Source of the DNA: Methylotenera versatilis 301
GTDB taxonomy: Bacteria > Pseudomonadota > Gammaproteobacteria > Burkholderiales > Methylophilaceae
Length of the DNA stretch: 64,000 nucleotides
Reading direction: 5' to 3'
Assembly: GCF_000093025.1 (NCBI RefSeq)
Contig: NC_014207.1
Location: 1,674,001 to 1,738,000, forward strand
The translations under genes and the position numbers were made by a program. The notes below the pieces were generated by a model. It saw only the letters and a program-made list of their open reading frames with translations. It had not been told where the DNA came from and made no database searches. Numbering within the stretch: the first letter of the stretch is position 1; each line of letters begins with the position of its first letter. Below, in pieces: positions 49,201 through 56,368 of the stretch.

Positions 49201-49420
49201 GGCATCTGAACGCCTACCATCAATATTAATGACTGCACTAGTAACGGCGCTGGGCTTACTACCTTTAGCCATTGGCAGCGGCCAACCAGGACGAGAAATC
49301 GAAGGTCCAATGGCGACGATTATCGTTGGGGGTTTAGTGACTTCTACGATTTTAAACTTGTTAATACTGCCCACGATTATGTTGCATTTCGGGCAGTTTA
49401 AAAAAGAGAGATTTACATAG
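46289..49420 (+). CDS. RND efflux pump, CzcA/CusA-like heavy-metal (HME) type
   Basis: Inner-membrane proton-driven exporter, 1043 residues with 12 helices and two large periplasmic loops. The N-terminus (NLDVFPEFSPTQVVIQTESPGLSS, PNITPLASSASTVLG) is HME-type. The TM4 region reads ALGEVVDDAIIDTENIFRR: the second Asp and the Glu of the CzcA proton-relay motif are present, the first Asp is Ala, and extra acidic residues flank it. A CusA-like Met is visible in HYIMHMTAVPGTS, but its two partner Mets are not obvious. Copper or silver is therefore doubtful; divalent metal is likelier. Confidence 0.88.
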   Translation: MMSALVRFSIRFHGVVIGLACLLIVYGIYGLSRTNLDVFPEFSPTQVVIQTESPGLSSNLVEQLVTQPIETTLSGTVGVESMRSQSIPGLSVITIVFDEHTDIYRNRQVVAERLATLNNQLPKNIVPNITPLASSASTVLGMGITSDKRSLMELRTLVDWTIRPHIMAVPGVADVNVLGGDVRQFQILVDPSKLIRYNLSIQEVLTATARVTGVRGAGYIENNNQRILINTEGQAKNIGQLGQMPIVHRNGQTVRLSDLGQVVEGAAPAISAAAINGKEGVYFSVQGQLGANTKAVTEAVEKAMRELSPELKAQQITFYPALFRPASFIETAIDGVKTDILIGSTLVIAVLFLFLFNVRTAFISATAIPLSLLAATIVLGYFGTGLNIMVLGGLAIALGEVVDDAIIDTENIFRRLRENRLLTNPQPAHQVVFNASMEVRSSVVYATIIVVLVFLPLLTLSGVAGKLFAPLGYAYISAIVASLVVALTLTPALCYIFFSRGKLDSSDPPLIAWMKKGYVRLLQRIERNYVMVISLTTIVIALGLGILPLFKSQFIPNLHEGHYIMHMTAVPGTSARESLRIGEKVAAVVGHIKGVKSVTQWVGRAPNAADTFGTHYSEFEVELDSLSGPEQNRVLDNIREELAGEAVDDDNDGKAETGFIGVTFAINTFLTERIEETISGFTAAMVINIHGQDLDALDRDAREVANILSSIPGASEIQIQSPPGTPELTIRLRPERLALYGLQSLDVLENIQAAYEGVQASQIYQGNQVTSVNVMFSRSVRDDLREIGSLPLKNPDGKIIYLKDVADISQENGRSKILHAGAKRIQTVTCNIHNRDIASFAREMKKRIKTEVQLSSGNFVTYTGEAEANAKSREDLIVHSLLAAVGIFLMLYIAFGRLRNLLLTFANLPFALIGGVIAAMFTGGWISLGSLVGFVTLFGITLRNSIMMVSHYQHLIDEENCVWGLETCIRGASERLPSILMTALVTALGLLPLAIGSGQPGREIEGPMATIIVGGLVTSTILNLLILPTIMLHFGQFKKERFT

Positions 49421-49432
49421 TAGCTATTAAAG

Positions 49433-49804
49433 TTAATCGTATTTAATATACTTAAAACGCGCATCTTCATTAGGTGTGCCTTCTAGCACACCACCTTCTA
49501 ATGCCGGTTGCCAAGCAATCACTGATTCAATCTTCGTTGCTAACTCAAAGTCTTTATCTGTGATGCCTTTAGCGTCATGGGTGCACAACTTCACAATTAC
49601 AAATGCATAAGAAACTGTTAAATCTGGATGATGCCATGCCGCTTCAGCCAAATGCCCTACCGTATTCACCACCATGAGCGTGGCTTTCCAGCCGCTAGTT
49701 CTATACTTACGGCGTATCCAGCCATTCTCTAAAAACCAATGCGGCAGTTCAGCCTTTAATTTCTCTTCAACTTCTTGGTCTGAATACACTTTACTTGTCG
49801 TCAT
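49433..49804 (-). CDS. pterin-4a-carbinolamine dehydratase
   Basis: A 123-residue PCD/DCoH-fold protein: WFLENGWIRRKYRTSGW, VVNTVGHLAEAAWHHPDLTVSYAFVIVKLCTHDAKGITDKD contains the conserved His-His-Pro-Asp active site and the T-H-x5-T-x2-D element. The family recycles 4a-hydroxy-tetrahydropterins. No phenylalanine hydroxylase gene is near; instead it is the last gene of the cofactor operon, ten bases after the kinase-like gene, so a role on a pterin intermediate or product is inferred. It is convergent with the RND pump gene. Confidence 0.88.
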   Translation of the reverse strand: MTTSKVYSDQEVEEKLKAELPHWFLENGWIRRKYRTSGWKATLMVVNTVGHLAEAAWHHPDLTVSYAFVIVKLCTHDAKGITDKDFELATKIESVIAWQPALEGGVLEGTPNEDARFKYIKYD

Positions 49805-49814
49805 AACATCACCT

Positions 49815-50453
49815 TTAACTGATTATATTATTGAGCTGCAAGCCTTTTTCTTGCAGCTTTTGAACACTAAAACCTTGCTCAAAAATTGAGTAATCTGCTT
49901 TATTTAATGCCCATGTTTGAAAACTCTTATCCGCGGAAAAATTAACAAATTGACTATCTATCAATTCATCATCTACTAAATGCTGTAACTTGCTTGGCGC
50001 TTCTTTTTGATAGGTGATTAAAGACTTAGACTTCACCAATATCAACTGTTCCGCGTCTAATTTATTGGCAAGCCACGCGCTCAAACTATCGGATGTCACC
50101 TGCCAGTTTTGCGGAATGCTTGTATCAGCCAAGGCCATTTTGCTGGGTAGCCACACTATGCCTCGATGTTGCCAGCCGCGCTCCGCTAGCTCCAACTCAC
50201 TACTGGCGGTAACCAAGCTAGGGTTCATACTCGCAAGCAATATGCCAAACTGATCCATTGCTAAAAGTGCTAATTGATGTGCGACTTCATCGCTAGCATT
50301 TGAAATTTGCTGCGCCTCGCGCACAGAGTTTGCAAACAAACCGCCACCAGGCACAATCACCACTTTACCGTCACCAAATTTTACTAGCAACTCTAACCAG
50401 TGCGCCAGTTCTGGTGCGCCAAGCAAACTACCGCCTAGTTTGATTACCCACAT
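49815..50453 (-). CDS. amino-acid-kinase-fold protein, MfnE-like
   Basis: A 212-residue member of the aspartokinase/uridylate-kinase superfamily, with the N-terminal phosphate-binding WVIKLGGSLLGAPEL, VVIVPGGGLFANSVREAQ, and late TSDSLSAWLANKLDAEQLILVKS. In archaea MfnE (MJ0458) of this fold phosphorylates the aminomethylfuran phosphate on the way to methanofuran. Position between pabB and the dehydratase in a cluster with MfnD- and MfnF-like genes supports the same role for methylofuran. The substrate assignment is inference. Confidence 0.82.
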   Translation of the reverse strand: MWVIKLGGSLLGAPELAHWLELLVKFGDGKVVIVPGGGLFANSVREAQQISNASDEVAHQLALLAMDQFGILLASMNPSLVTASSELELAERGWQHRGIVWLPSKMALADTSIPQNWQVTSDSLSAWLANKLDAEQLILVKSKSLITYQKEAPSKLQHLVDDELIDSQFVNFSADKSFQTWALNKADYSIFEQGFSVQKLQEKGLQLNNIIS

Positions 50454-50475
50454 GTGACTACCCTCAAAGGCTTAC

Positions 50476-51882
50476 CTACTTCCCATGCGTAAAAAATCGC
50501 ATAGTCTTCATCATACTTGAAGCTTTATCCAAAGTTTCAGCATATTCTTTTTCTAAAACTGAATCTGCCACAATGCCACCACCAGCGTAAAAATTGATTT
50601 CACCTGAGCCATTCTCATCTTGCGAATAGACAGCAGTACGAATCGCAATATTCGTATCCATATTGCCATCAAAGCCAATATAGCCAATGGCGCCACAATA
50701 AACGCCGCGTCGGTTGGGTTCTAATTCTTCAATAATTTGCATGGATCTTAACTTTGGCGCACCTGTAATCGATCCGCCGGGAAAACAACCGCGGAGTAAA
50801 TCAATGACAGATTTGCCCGGTTTTAATATTCCAGTGACGATACTGACCAGATGATGCACGTTAGCAAAGCTTTGTAATAGAAACAGTTTGTCAGCCTTCA
50901 CTGAGCCAATCTCGCAACTCTTACTGATATCGTTACGCAATAAATCAACAATCATCAAGTTTTCAGCACGGTCTTTAATGCTCGCTTGTAAATCATCTGC
51001 ATATTGCTGATCTTGCTCAGCATCTTCAGAACGCGGCCTAGTGCCTTTAATTGGTCGAGTTTCGACATGGTTGCCTATCACCTGCAAAAATCGCTCTGGC
51101 GACCCTGAAAGCACCTGCAAATGACCAAAATTCATATAAGCCATAAACGGTGCTGGGCTAATTTCCCTTAACTTATTATAAGCAACCCAAGCATTTCCAT
51201 GTGCTTTGGCCGAGAAACGTTGCGCTAAATTCACTTGGTAGCAATCACCTTCAATAATGTAACGTTTAATCGCATTAAAAGCCTTGGCGTACTGGCTAAA
51301 GTCCATATTGCTGCTGACAGCAGTTGTTAACTCAAAGGAACCTAAATTTTGTGACGCTATAGGCGCATCAAACAAGGCGCATAAATCAGCCCAACCATCG
51401 CGCGTAGATTGCTGAAAGCCATTTGAAATCAAACAGGCCGTTTTCTCACGATGATCGACTACCACTGCCCAATCGTAAATTCCTACCATCATGTGCGGAA
51501 TAGTAGGATTGAGTAAACTCAAATTAGGCAAAGTTTCAACCTGTCGCGCTAAATCATAAGCAAAATAGCCAACCGCTCCCCCACAAAATGGCAAAACATT
51601 TTGCGCGGCTTTATAAGGAGCCATCAGGCTGTTCAGAATATCGAATGGATTATCCGAACTCACCTCCACGTGACCCTGCCGAGTAATCTCCGTCTTAGTT
51701 TTAGCACCATCGTCGACGGTGCTCACTGTGACAAAAGGATCTGCCACAATAATATCATAACGCCCATATTGGCTTTGTGGCTGGCCGCTATCGAGCAGTA
51801 TCGCCCAGGGTTTGTGACTTAGGCGCTTAAATAACTGCGCTGTATTCACCTGATATTTCAAATTATGTTTAAGCAAATTCAT
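50476..51882 (-). CDS. pabB: aminodeoxychorismate synthase component I
   Basis: Chorismate-binding enzyme making 4-amino-4-deoxychorismate, precursor of p-aminobenzoate. The 468-residue length and the signature FPGGSITGAPKLRSMQIIEELE, with GVYCGAIGYIGFDGNMDTNIAIRT and FYAGGGIVADS, identify the PabB/TrpE family; SRPIKGTRPR-like RPIKGTRPRSED is the catalytic loop. PabB rather than TrpE is preferred for context: p-aminobenzoate is consumed by the beta-RFAP synthase step of methanopterin synthesis. It lies eight bases after the MfnF-like gene. Confidence 0.93.
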   Translation of the reverse strand: MNLLKHNLKYQVNTAQLFKRLSHKPWAILLDSGQPQSQYGRYDIIVADPFVTVSTVDDGAKTKTEITRQGHVEVSSDNPFDILNSLMAPYKAAQNVLPFCGGAVGYFAYDLARQVETLPNLSLLNPTIPHMMVGIYDWAVVVDHREKTACLISNGFQQSTRDGWADLCALFDAPIASQNLGSFELTTAVSSNMDFSQYAKAFNAIKRYIIEGDCYQVNLAQRFSAKAHGNAWVAYNKLREISPAPFMAYMNFGHLQVLSGSPERFLQVIGNHVETRPIKGTRPRSEDAEQDQQYADDLQASIKDRAENLMIVDLLRNDISKSCEIGSVKADKLFLLQSFANVHHLVSIVTGILKPGKSVIDLLRGCFPGGSITGAPKLRSMQIIEELEPNRRGVYCGAIGYIGFDGNMDTNIAIRTAVYSQDENGSGEINFYAGGGIVADSVLEKEYAETLDKASSMMKTMRFFTHGK

Positions 51883-51890
51883 GTCGGATT

Positions 51891-52970
51891 CTATTGCATT
51901 TGATTATTATGGAATGCCAAATTAGCTACAGCATAGGCAGGCAAACAGACAGTTGCCCAATGTTTTAATTCACAATCGTTAGAAGATTGCGAATTAGCAA
52001 TCAAGTCTGCCACGTCTAAATATGGTAACTTCATACTTTCGGCGATTTCTCGTGCTATAAAACTGCCTGCACCTGCGCCTATGATACTTAATTTGGTATT
52101 ATTTTTGACGCGTGAAATATGCTTGGTTGCCACTTCTTGCAAACGCGAAACTTGCTGCTGTTTAAATGCTTGTGCTAACGCTACCCAAGTATCTAAAGGC
52201 TTATCATCGGCATCGTGCCCTATCATGCGTGCAAGTCGTTTTGTACTTGCATAGACTGTCTTTTCTTTGCCATCTGCGGTGTCTGTCATATCATCTTCGC
52301 CAACTAAGTCATCCGTCAATCGGTATACGTCAGCTGTAGCCGCGAAATACTCAGCTGCAACAGACGTAACCGTATCCTCAAACTGAATCTTTTGCGTAAG
52401 CGCCATCAGTGGAGTGCGTATCACACCAGTGTAAACCAACTCCTCAGTTTGCATACGTGCAGCGTCGGTTAAGCCCAAGCAAACTGGCTGATGCTCTGCA
52501 ATCAAAACAAAATCTGAGGTTGTACTGCCAATATCAATGAACAAGGCATGCCCTACTTGCTTGGCAACAAAACCCGCACTTGCCAACCAATTGGCAGAAG
52601 CAATATGCTGCCAATGCGCATTCACTTCATCTATCGTTACAAATCCAGCAAAATCTAAATCGGATGCGCCGGTGTAAAAAAGCTTAGCACCTGCAAGTTT
52701 TGCATGCATTACGTGGCTAATTTCATTTACACCAGTTTGACGATTAGCAAATAAATCAACAAGCTCGCCTGTCATTGTAATTGCGTGTATTGCCGCTGAA
52801 GTAGAAAACTGACTTAACACCTCATCAATGGCTACTTCTAATTCATTCAAACCGCGCCACAACGCACATGGCACTTGAAGTACTCGCAACAAGTTACCTT
52901 CAGCATTCAGCATCGCGGCTTTAAGATGCGCCCCGCCTACATCCCAGCCTATAATAGGTGATTTGTTCAT
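51891..52970 (-). CDS. H4MPT-linked C1 pathway protein, MfnF-like (hydantoinase/ASKHA fold)
   Basis: A 359-residue ASKHA-fold protein: IIGWDVGGAHLKAAML is the N-terminal phosphate-1 loop, FIDIGSTTSDFVLI the second phosphate loop, and SIIGAGAGSFIAREIA the late adenosine motif. It matches the family called H4MPT-linked C1 transfer pathway protein, homologous to archaeal MfnF, which joins the furan and tyramine parts of methanofuran. It overlaps the ATP-grasp gene by four bases (ATGA). Function in bacteria is presumed to be methylofuran synthesis. Confidence 0.85.
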   Translation of the reverse strand: MNKSPIIGWDVGGAHLKAAMLNAEGNLLRVLQVPCALWRGLNELEVAIDEVLSQFSTSAAIHAITMTGELVDLFANRQTGVNEISHVMHAKLAGAKLFYTGASDLDFAGFVTIDEVNAHWQHIASANWLASAGFVAKQVGHALFIDIGSTTSDFVLIAEHQPVCLGLTDAARMQTEELVYTGVIRTPLMALTQKIQFEDTVTSVAAEYFAATADVYRLTDDLVGEDDMTDTADGKEKTVYASTKRLARMIGHDADDKPLDTWVALAQAFKQQQVSRLQEVATKHISRVKNNTKLSIIGAGAGSFIAREIAESMKLPYLDVADLIANSQSSNDCELKHWATVCLPAYAVANLAFHNNQMQ

Positions 52971-54013
52971 AATGCAATTTCAACCATGTTTCTTTGCAAC
53001 ACAGGCATCGTAAATTTGGAGTCTTTAATACTTTCTAAAATTATTTTGGCTGGATTATGCCCAATTGCCTCGCGCAAACCAACATAACTAGTGGTAAGTC
53101 GTGGGTTAATTTCAACAACATAAATCTTGTCGTTTTCAGCATCGACAATCACATCAACACCTATATATCCAGATGCGTCTGGTAACATTTTAGCAACTTT
53201 GCGAGCAAGTGTTTCAAACCGTTGCCAATAAGCCTGCATGCCGTTTACCATAACGCCACCTAAGTTAAACGTATCAAAATTAAGGCTGATATTTTGCTTA
53301 TTACAACTTAATAACCAACCCTTGCCAGCGCGACATAGCATAGACAAGCTCGCAGCAATACCTTGCTGATATGGCTGAATAATATAGTTCAAATATCGAT
53401 CATCTTGTTTTAGCCAAGACATTAGTTTTTGCAAATCATCAAATACTTTAATACCATCGCAACCAGCACCATCTTCAGGCTTTGCAACCCAACGGCTATG
53501 AATAGGGACTTGCAGAGATTTAGCCACAGAAAAAGCTGCATCTTGTACAAAATCATCACCTGCAATGGTAGGTATTGTGAAAATTTTAGCTTCATCTAAA
53601 GCTTCGTAAGCTAAAGATTTACTAGTGCCAATTAAAGTAGAATCAAACTCACAACCTAGAAAAATCACATCGGCTTCGTAGCACATCTCGCTTAGTTTCA
53701 ACAAAGTGCCATTTGACTCTGGGGCAATCAGCCAAACCAAATCAACCTGAGTCAGCATGATTTTAAAGTTATCTTCGAAGTTGCTATCAACTTGCAAACT
53801 GCTTTTAACTAAGGGCGACGCCGCTAATCTATTATCATGTGTTGTCACAATTTCATAACCATCAACCTCAATCAAGTCCGCCAGCAACGCATCACGCATT
53901 AACGTACCCTCTTGAACCAGCGATGCAGGCAATGCCTCTGCACATAAGCCGCCACCAGTGATAAACTCGCATACAAACAGTTTTAATAGCGGTTCTATTT
54001 TAGGCGATTCCAT
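52967..54013 (-). CDS. ATP-grasp ligase, MfnD-like (tyramine-glutamate ligase type)
   Basis: A 348-residue ATP-grasp protein. The N-terminus LFVCEFITGGGLCAEALPASLVQEGTLMRDALLADL is characteristic, followed by RWVAKPEDGAGCDGIKVFD (nucleotide-binding Lys loop) and the metal site YIGVDVIVDAENDKIYVVEINPRLTTSYVGLREAIG. In archaea MfnD links glutamate to tyramine for methanofuran, and bacterial homologues occur in H4MPT gene clusters. It is the first gene of the five-gene minus-strand operon. Its start lies one base from the divergent HisA-like start. Confidence 0.85.
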   Translation of the reverse strand: MESPKIEPLLKLFVCEFITGGGLCAEALPASLVQEGTLMRDALLADLIEVDGYEIVTTHDNRLAASPLVKSSLQVDSNFEDNFKIMLTQVDLVWLIAPESNGTLLKLSEMCYEADVIFLGCEFDSTLIGTSKSLAYEALDEAKIFTIPTIAGDDFVQDAAFSVAKSLQVPIHSRWVAKPEDGAGCDGIKVFDDLQKLMSWLKQDDRYLNYIIQPYQQGIAASLSMLCRAGKGWLLSCNKQNISLNFDTFNLGGVMVNGMQAYWQRFETLARKVAKMLPDASGYIGVDVIVDAENDKIYVVEINPRLTTSYVGLREAIGHNPAKIILESIKDSKFTMPVLQRNMVEIAL

Positions 54014-54014
54014 T

Positions 54015-54725
54015 TTGAAAGTTATTCCAGTAATCGATTTATTAAATGGCGTGGTGGTTCATGCAAAAAAAGGTGACCGAGCAACATATCAAGCGATACA
54101 TTCTCAGCTTACACCATCATCGCAACCATTAGATATTGTAGCGGCTTTATTAGATGTTTATCCGTTTCAGCAGCTCTATATTGCGGACTTAAATGCCATT
54201 CAAAAGCTAGACGCTAACTACAAAAATAATTATAACGTGATTGCCTCCATTAAAGAGCGCTACTCTGCGCTTGAGTTGTGGGTGGATGCCGGCATTAGCA
54301 ACAACGCCGAACTGAGTCTTTGGCTGGAGCTCGATACTCGCTTAATAATCGGCAGTGAAAACTTCCCTCATATCAACAATTACACTTCGCTTAATATTCA
54401 AGACAAAAACTATATTTTATCGTTAGATTTCATGCCTCTTGCCTACCAAGGTCCAGTAGAACTGCTTACCAATATAGAATATTGGCCACAGGATGTAATT
54501 GTGATGTCTCTAAGCAATGTTGGGGCAAATAATGGTACGAATATAGATTTGCTGCAAAAGACTATGGCACGCGCAAAGAGCTTTAATATCATTGCGGCTG
54601 GTGGCATTAGAAATGCCGACGATTTAGTTGCGCTAAAAGAAATGGGGATAAACGCCGCATTACTCGCCACGGCTCTACACCAGAAGCAAATTTCAACTGA
54701 GCAACTTGAAAGTATCAAGCAATAA
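54015..54725 (+). CDS. HisA/HisF-family protein of C1 metabolism
   Basis: A ~236-residue TIM barrel related to HisA: MKVIPVIDLLNGVVVHAKKGDRATYQ at the start, YIADLNAIQKLD, IIAAGGIRNADDLVALKEMGINAALLATALH (phosphate-binding loops). It belongs to the hisA-related group known from methanogens and methylotrophs and is not a histidine biosynthesis gene by context. The frame opens at 53958, but family starts and position indicate the TTG at 54015. A terminator shared with hpi follows. Its reaction in H4MPT or methylofuran synthesis is not established. Confidence 0.8.
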   Translation: MKVIPVIDLLNGVVVHAKKGDRATYQAIHSQLTPSSQPLDIVAALLDVYPFQQLYIADLNAIQKLDANYKNNYNVIASIKERYSALELWVDAGISNNAELSLWLELDTRLIIGSENFPHINNYTSLNIQDKNYILSLDFMPLAYQGPVELLTNIEYWPQDVIVMSLSNVGANNGTNIDLLQKTMARAKSFNIIAAGGIRNADDLVALKEMGINAALLATALHQKQISTEQLESIKQ

Positions 54726-54738
54726 ATTTTAAGCCAAT

Positions 54739-54763
54739 AAAAAGCCCGACAAGTCGGGCTTTT
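54739..54763. terminator. bidirectional terminator between the HisA-like gene and hpi
   Basis: AAAAAGCCCGAC and GTCGGGCTTTT form an 11-12-base stem around AA, with T's on both strands. It can end both convergent genes. Confidence 0.9.
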
Positions 54764-54806
54764 AACAAACAAAAATAATTACTTTAAAATAATTACTTTT
54801 AGACAA

Positions 54807-55349
54807 TTACTCTAAGTTTGCATGAATTGCACGCATGCCTTCTTCTGTTAAGTCTTTAGCGAAAATCAAATCAGCAATAGCTGCTTCCAAGAATACCAAA
54901 GTTGAAAGCTCAAATTGTGAGCCCATTGGCATACCTTTTGTTAGCGGGAAGCTGCTATCGTTACCAATTTGGATAACCAAGTCAGCAACATCTGCCATTG
55001 CAGATGATTTCTTCATAGAAACAACAACTAGTTTAGCACCAACAGATTTTGCTTTTTTAACAAAAGGCAATAATGTTTCTGTACCGCCTGAACCTGAAAC
55101 CAAAAGCAACAAATCACCAGCTTTGATTGCTGGAGTGACCACTTCGCCAATCATGCTGACGTTGTATCCTGCATGCACTAAGCGCATTGCAAAGAAACGT
55201 GAAACTAATAGTGAGCGACCTGCACCACCAATGAATGTACGACCAGCACCTTCAACCAGCTTCAAAAGCTCAGCGGCTTTAGAATTGTCTGTTTCAGACA
55301 AAATGCTAGTTAATTTATCTAAAATTAGTTTTTGACTGCTACTCATCAT
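54807..55349 (-). CDS. hpi: 6-phospho-3-hexuloisomerase
   Basis: Second RuMP enzyme; isomerises hexulose 6-phosphate (3-hexulose) to fructose 6-phosphate. SIS-domain protein of ~180 residues: FIGGAGRSLLVSRFFAMRLVHAGYNVSMIGE, LLLLVSGSGGTETLLPFVKKAKSVGA and MGSQFELSTLVFLEAAI are typical HxlB/RmpB motifs. A TTG at 55367 opens the frame, but the ATG at 55349 lies five bases after AAGGA and is chosen. It follows hps after a terminator-containing spacer, so it may be partly uncoupled from it. Also called hxlB or rmpB. Confidence 0.95.
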   Translation of the reverse strand: MMSSSQKLILDKLTSILSETDNSKAAELLKLVEGAGRTFIGGAGRSLLVSRFFAMRLVHAGYNVSMIGEVVTPAIKAGDLLLLVSGSGGTETLLPFVKKAKSVGAKLVVVSMKKSSAMADVADLVIQIGNDSSFPLTKGMPMGSQFELSTLVFLEAAIADLIFAKDLTEEGMRAIHANLE

Positions 55350-55422
55350 TTTTTCCTTAATATTCAAAGGTACTTATTAAATAGTACCGTATTTAAATGC
55401 ACCGTGATTTACACTTTATTAA

Positions 55423-55458
55423 AAAAAATCCCGACTCGATTAAGAGTCGGGATTTTTT
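55423..55458 (-). terminator. terminator after hps
   Basis: A perfect 15-base stem, AAAAAATCCCGACTC/GAGTCGGGATTTTTT, with a GATTAA loop, lies between hps and hpi. It should end most hps transcripts, letting hps exceed hpi. Confidence 0.92.
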
Positions 55459-55515
55459 AATTACTCATGTCAATAATTTCTTATTGGACTTGGTTAATTA
55501 AAACCAATGCTTAAA

Positions 55516-56148
55516 TTAAGCGTGAGCAATAGCTGTGATTTCAGCAGCAGAAGCAGCAGGATCAGCAGCACCGTAGATAGCAGCACCAGCTACAATGATA
55601 GTAGCGCCAGCATCACGTACTTGTGCAGTTGTAGCAGCTTTAACGCCACCAGCAACTGAGATTTCAACGCCTAGGTTCAAAGCAGCAACCAAAGCTAAGT
55701 CAGTGAATGGTGTTTGACCAGCAGCTTGTTGATCTAAACCAGTGTGAACGCCAATGATGTGCGCGCCAGCAGCAGCAACTTCTTTAGTTTTAGCAGCTTT
55801 ATCAGCAACGTTGATCAAGTCAACTTGAGCTTTTTTGCCGTATTTGTTAGCAACATCGATTACGCCTTTGATTGTACCGATATCAGCACAACCTAGAACT
55901 GTACAGATGTCAGCGCCAGCTTTGTAGAATGGCTCAGCTTCGTAGAAACCAGCATCCATTGTTTTTAAGTCAACTAAGATTTTGTTGTTTGGGAATTTAG
56001 CGCGCAAAACTTCAAGCAATTTAACACCGTTGTGTTTAATGCAAGGTGTACCGATTTCAAGAATGTCTACGTGTGGTGCAACTAATGTTGCTAATGCAAC
56101 TGTACCGTCAAAATCTAATGAATCTAAAGCCATTTGTGTTAATGCCAT
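55516..56148 (-). CDS. hps: 3-hexulose-6-phosphate synthase
   Basis: Key formaldehyde-fixing enzyme of the RuMP cycle: formaldehyde plus ribulose 5-phosphate gives hexulose 6-phosphate. A 210-residue OMP-decarboxylase-fold barrel with the catalytic DLKTMDAG block (Asp60, Lys62, Asp65), EIGTPCIKHNG near the N-terminus, IGVHTGLDQQA and the phosphate loop VAGGVKAAT. GGAG seven bases upstream supports the ATG. Codon choice is even and GC-richer than neighbours, as expected for a very highly expressed gene. It is also called hxlA or rmpA. Confidence 0.97.
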   Translation of the reverse strand: MALTQMALDSLDFDGTVALATLVAPHVDILEIGTPCIKHNGVKLLEVLRAKFPNNKILVDLKTMDAGFYEAEPFYKAGADICTVLGCADIGTIKGVIDVANKYGKKAQVDLINVADKAAKTKEVAAAGAHIIGVHTGLDQQAAGQTPFTDLALVAALNLGVEISVAGGVKAATTAQVRDAGATIIVAGAAIYGAADPAASAAEITAIAHA

Positions 56149-56287
56149 GGTGTTTCTCCGTTTAATAATTTTTTAAAATCTTACTAATTTATTGCTATTT
56201 TAGTAAAAAATCCCATTCCAACCTTATCTAAGGCTGAAATGCTAATTTAATACTATAATTTTTTACTACACTAAAAACTGGACACTT

Positions 56288-56316
56288 ATAGTAAATGTCT
56301 AGCAAATATAAGTCAA
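56288..56316 (-). promoter_or_regulatory. sigma-70-like promoter of hps
   Basis: On the minus strand TTGACT (56311-56316), a 17-base spacer and TACTAT (56288-56293). It would give a leader of about 130 bases before hps. Whether the leader is regulatory cannot be told. Confidence 0.6.
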
Positions 56317-56368
56317 TTCTAAACTTGTAACATTACAGTCAAATTACAAAATTTAGAATTTGACTAAA

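Noticed and set aside
54835-55335. 166-codon frame on the plus strand over hpi
   Set aside because: Shadow of hpi; the minus strand encodes a clear SIS-domain isomerase with a good ribosome-binding site.
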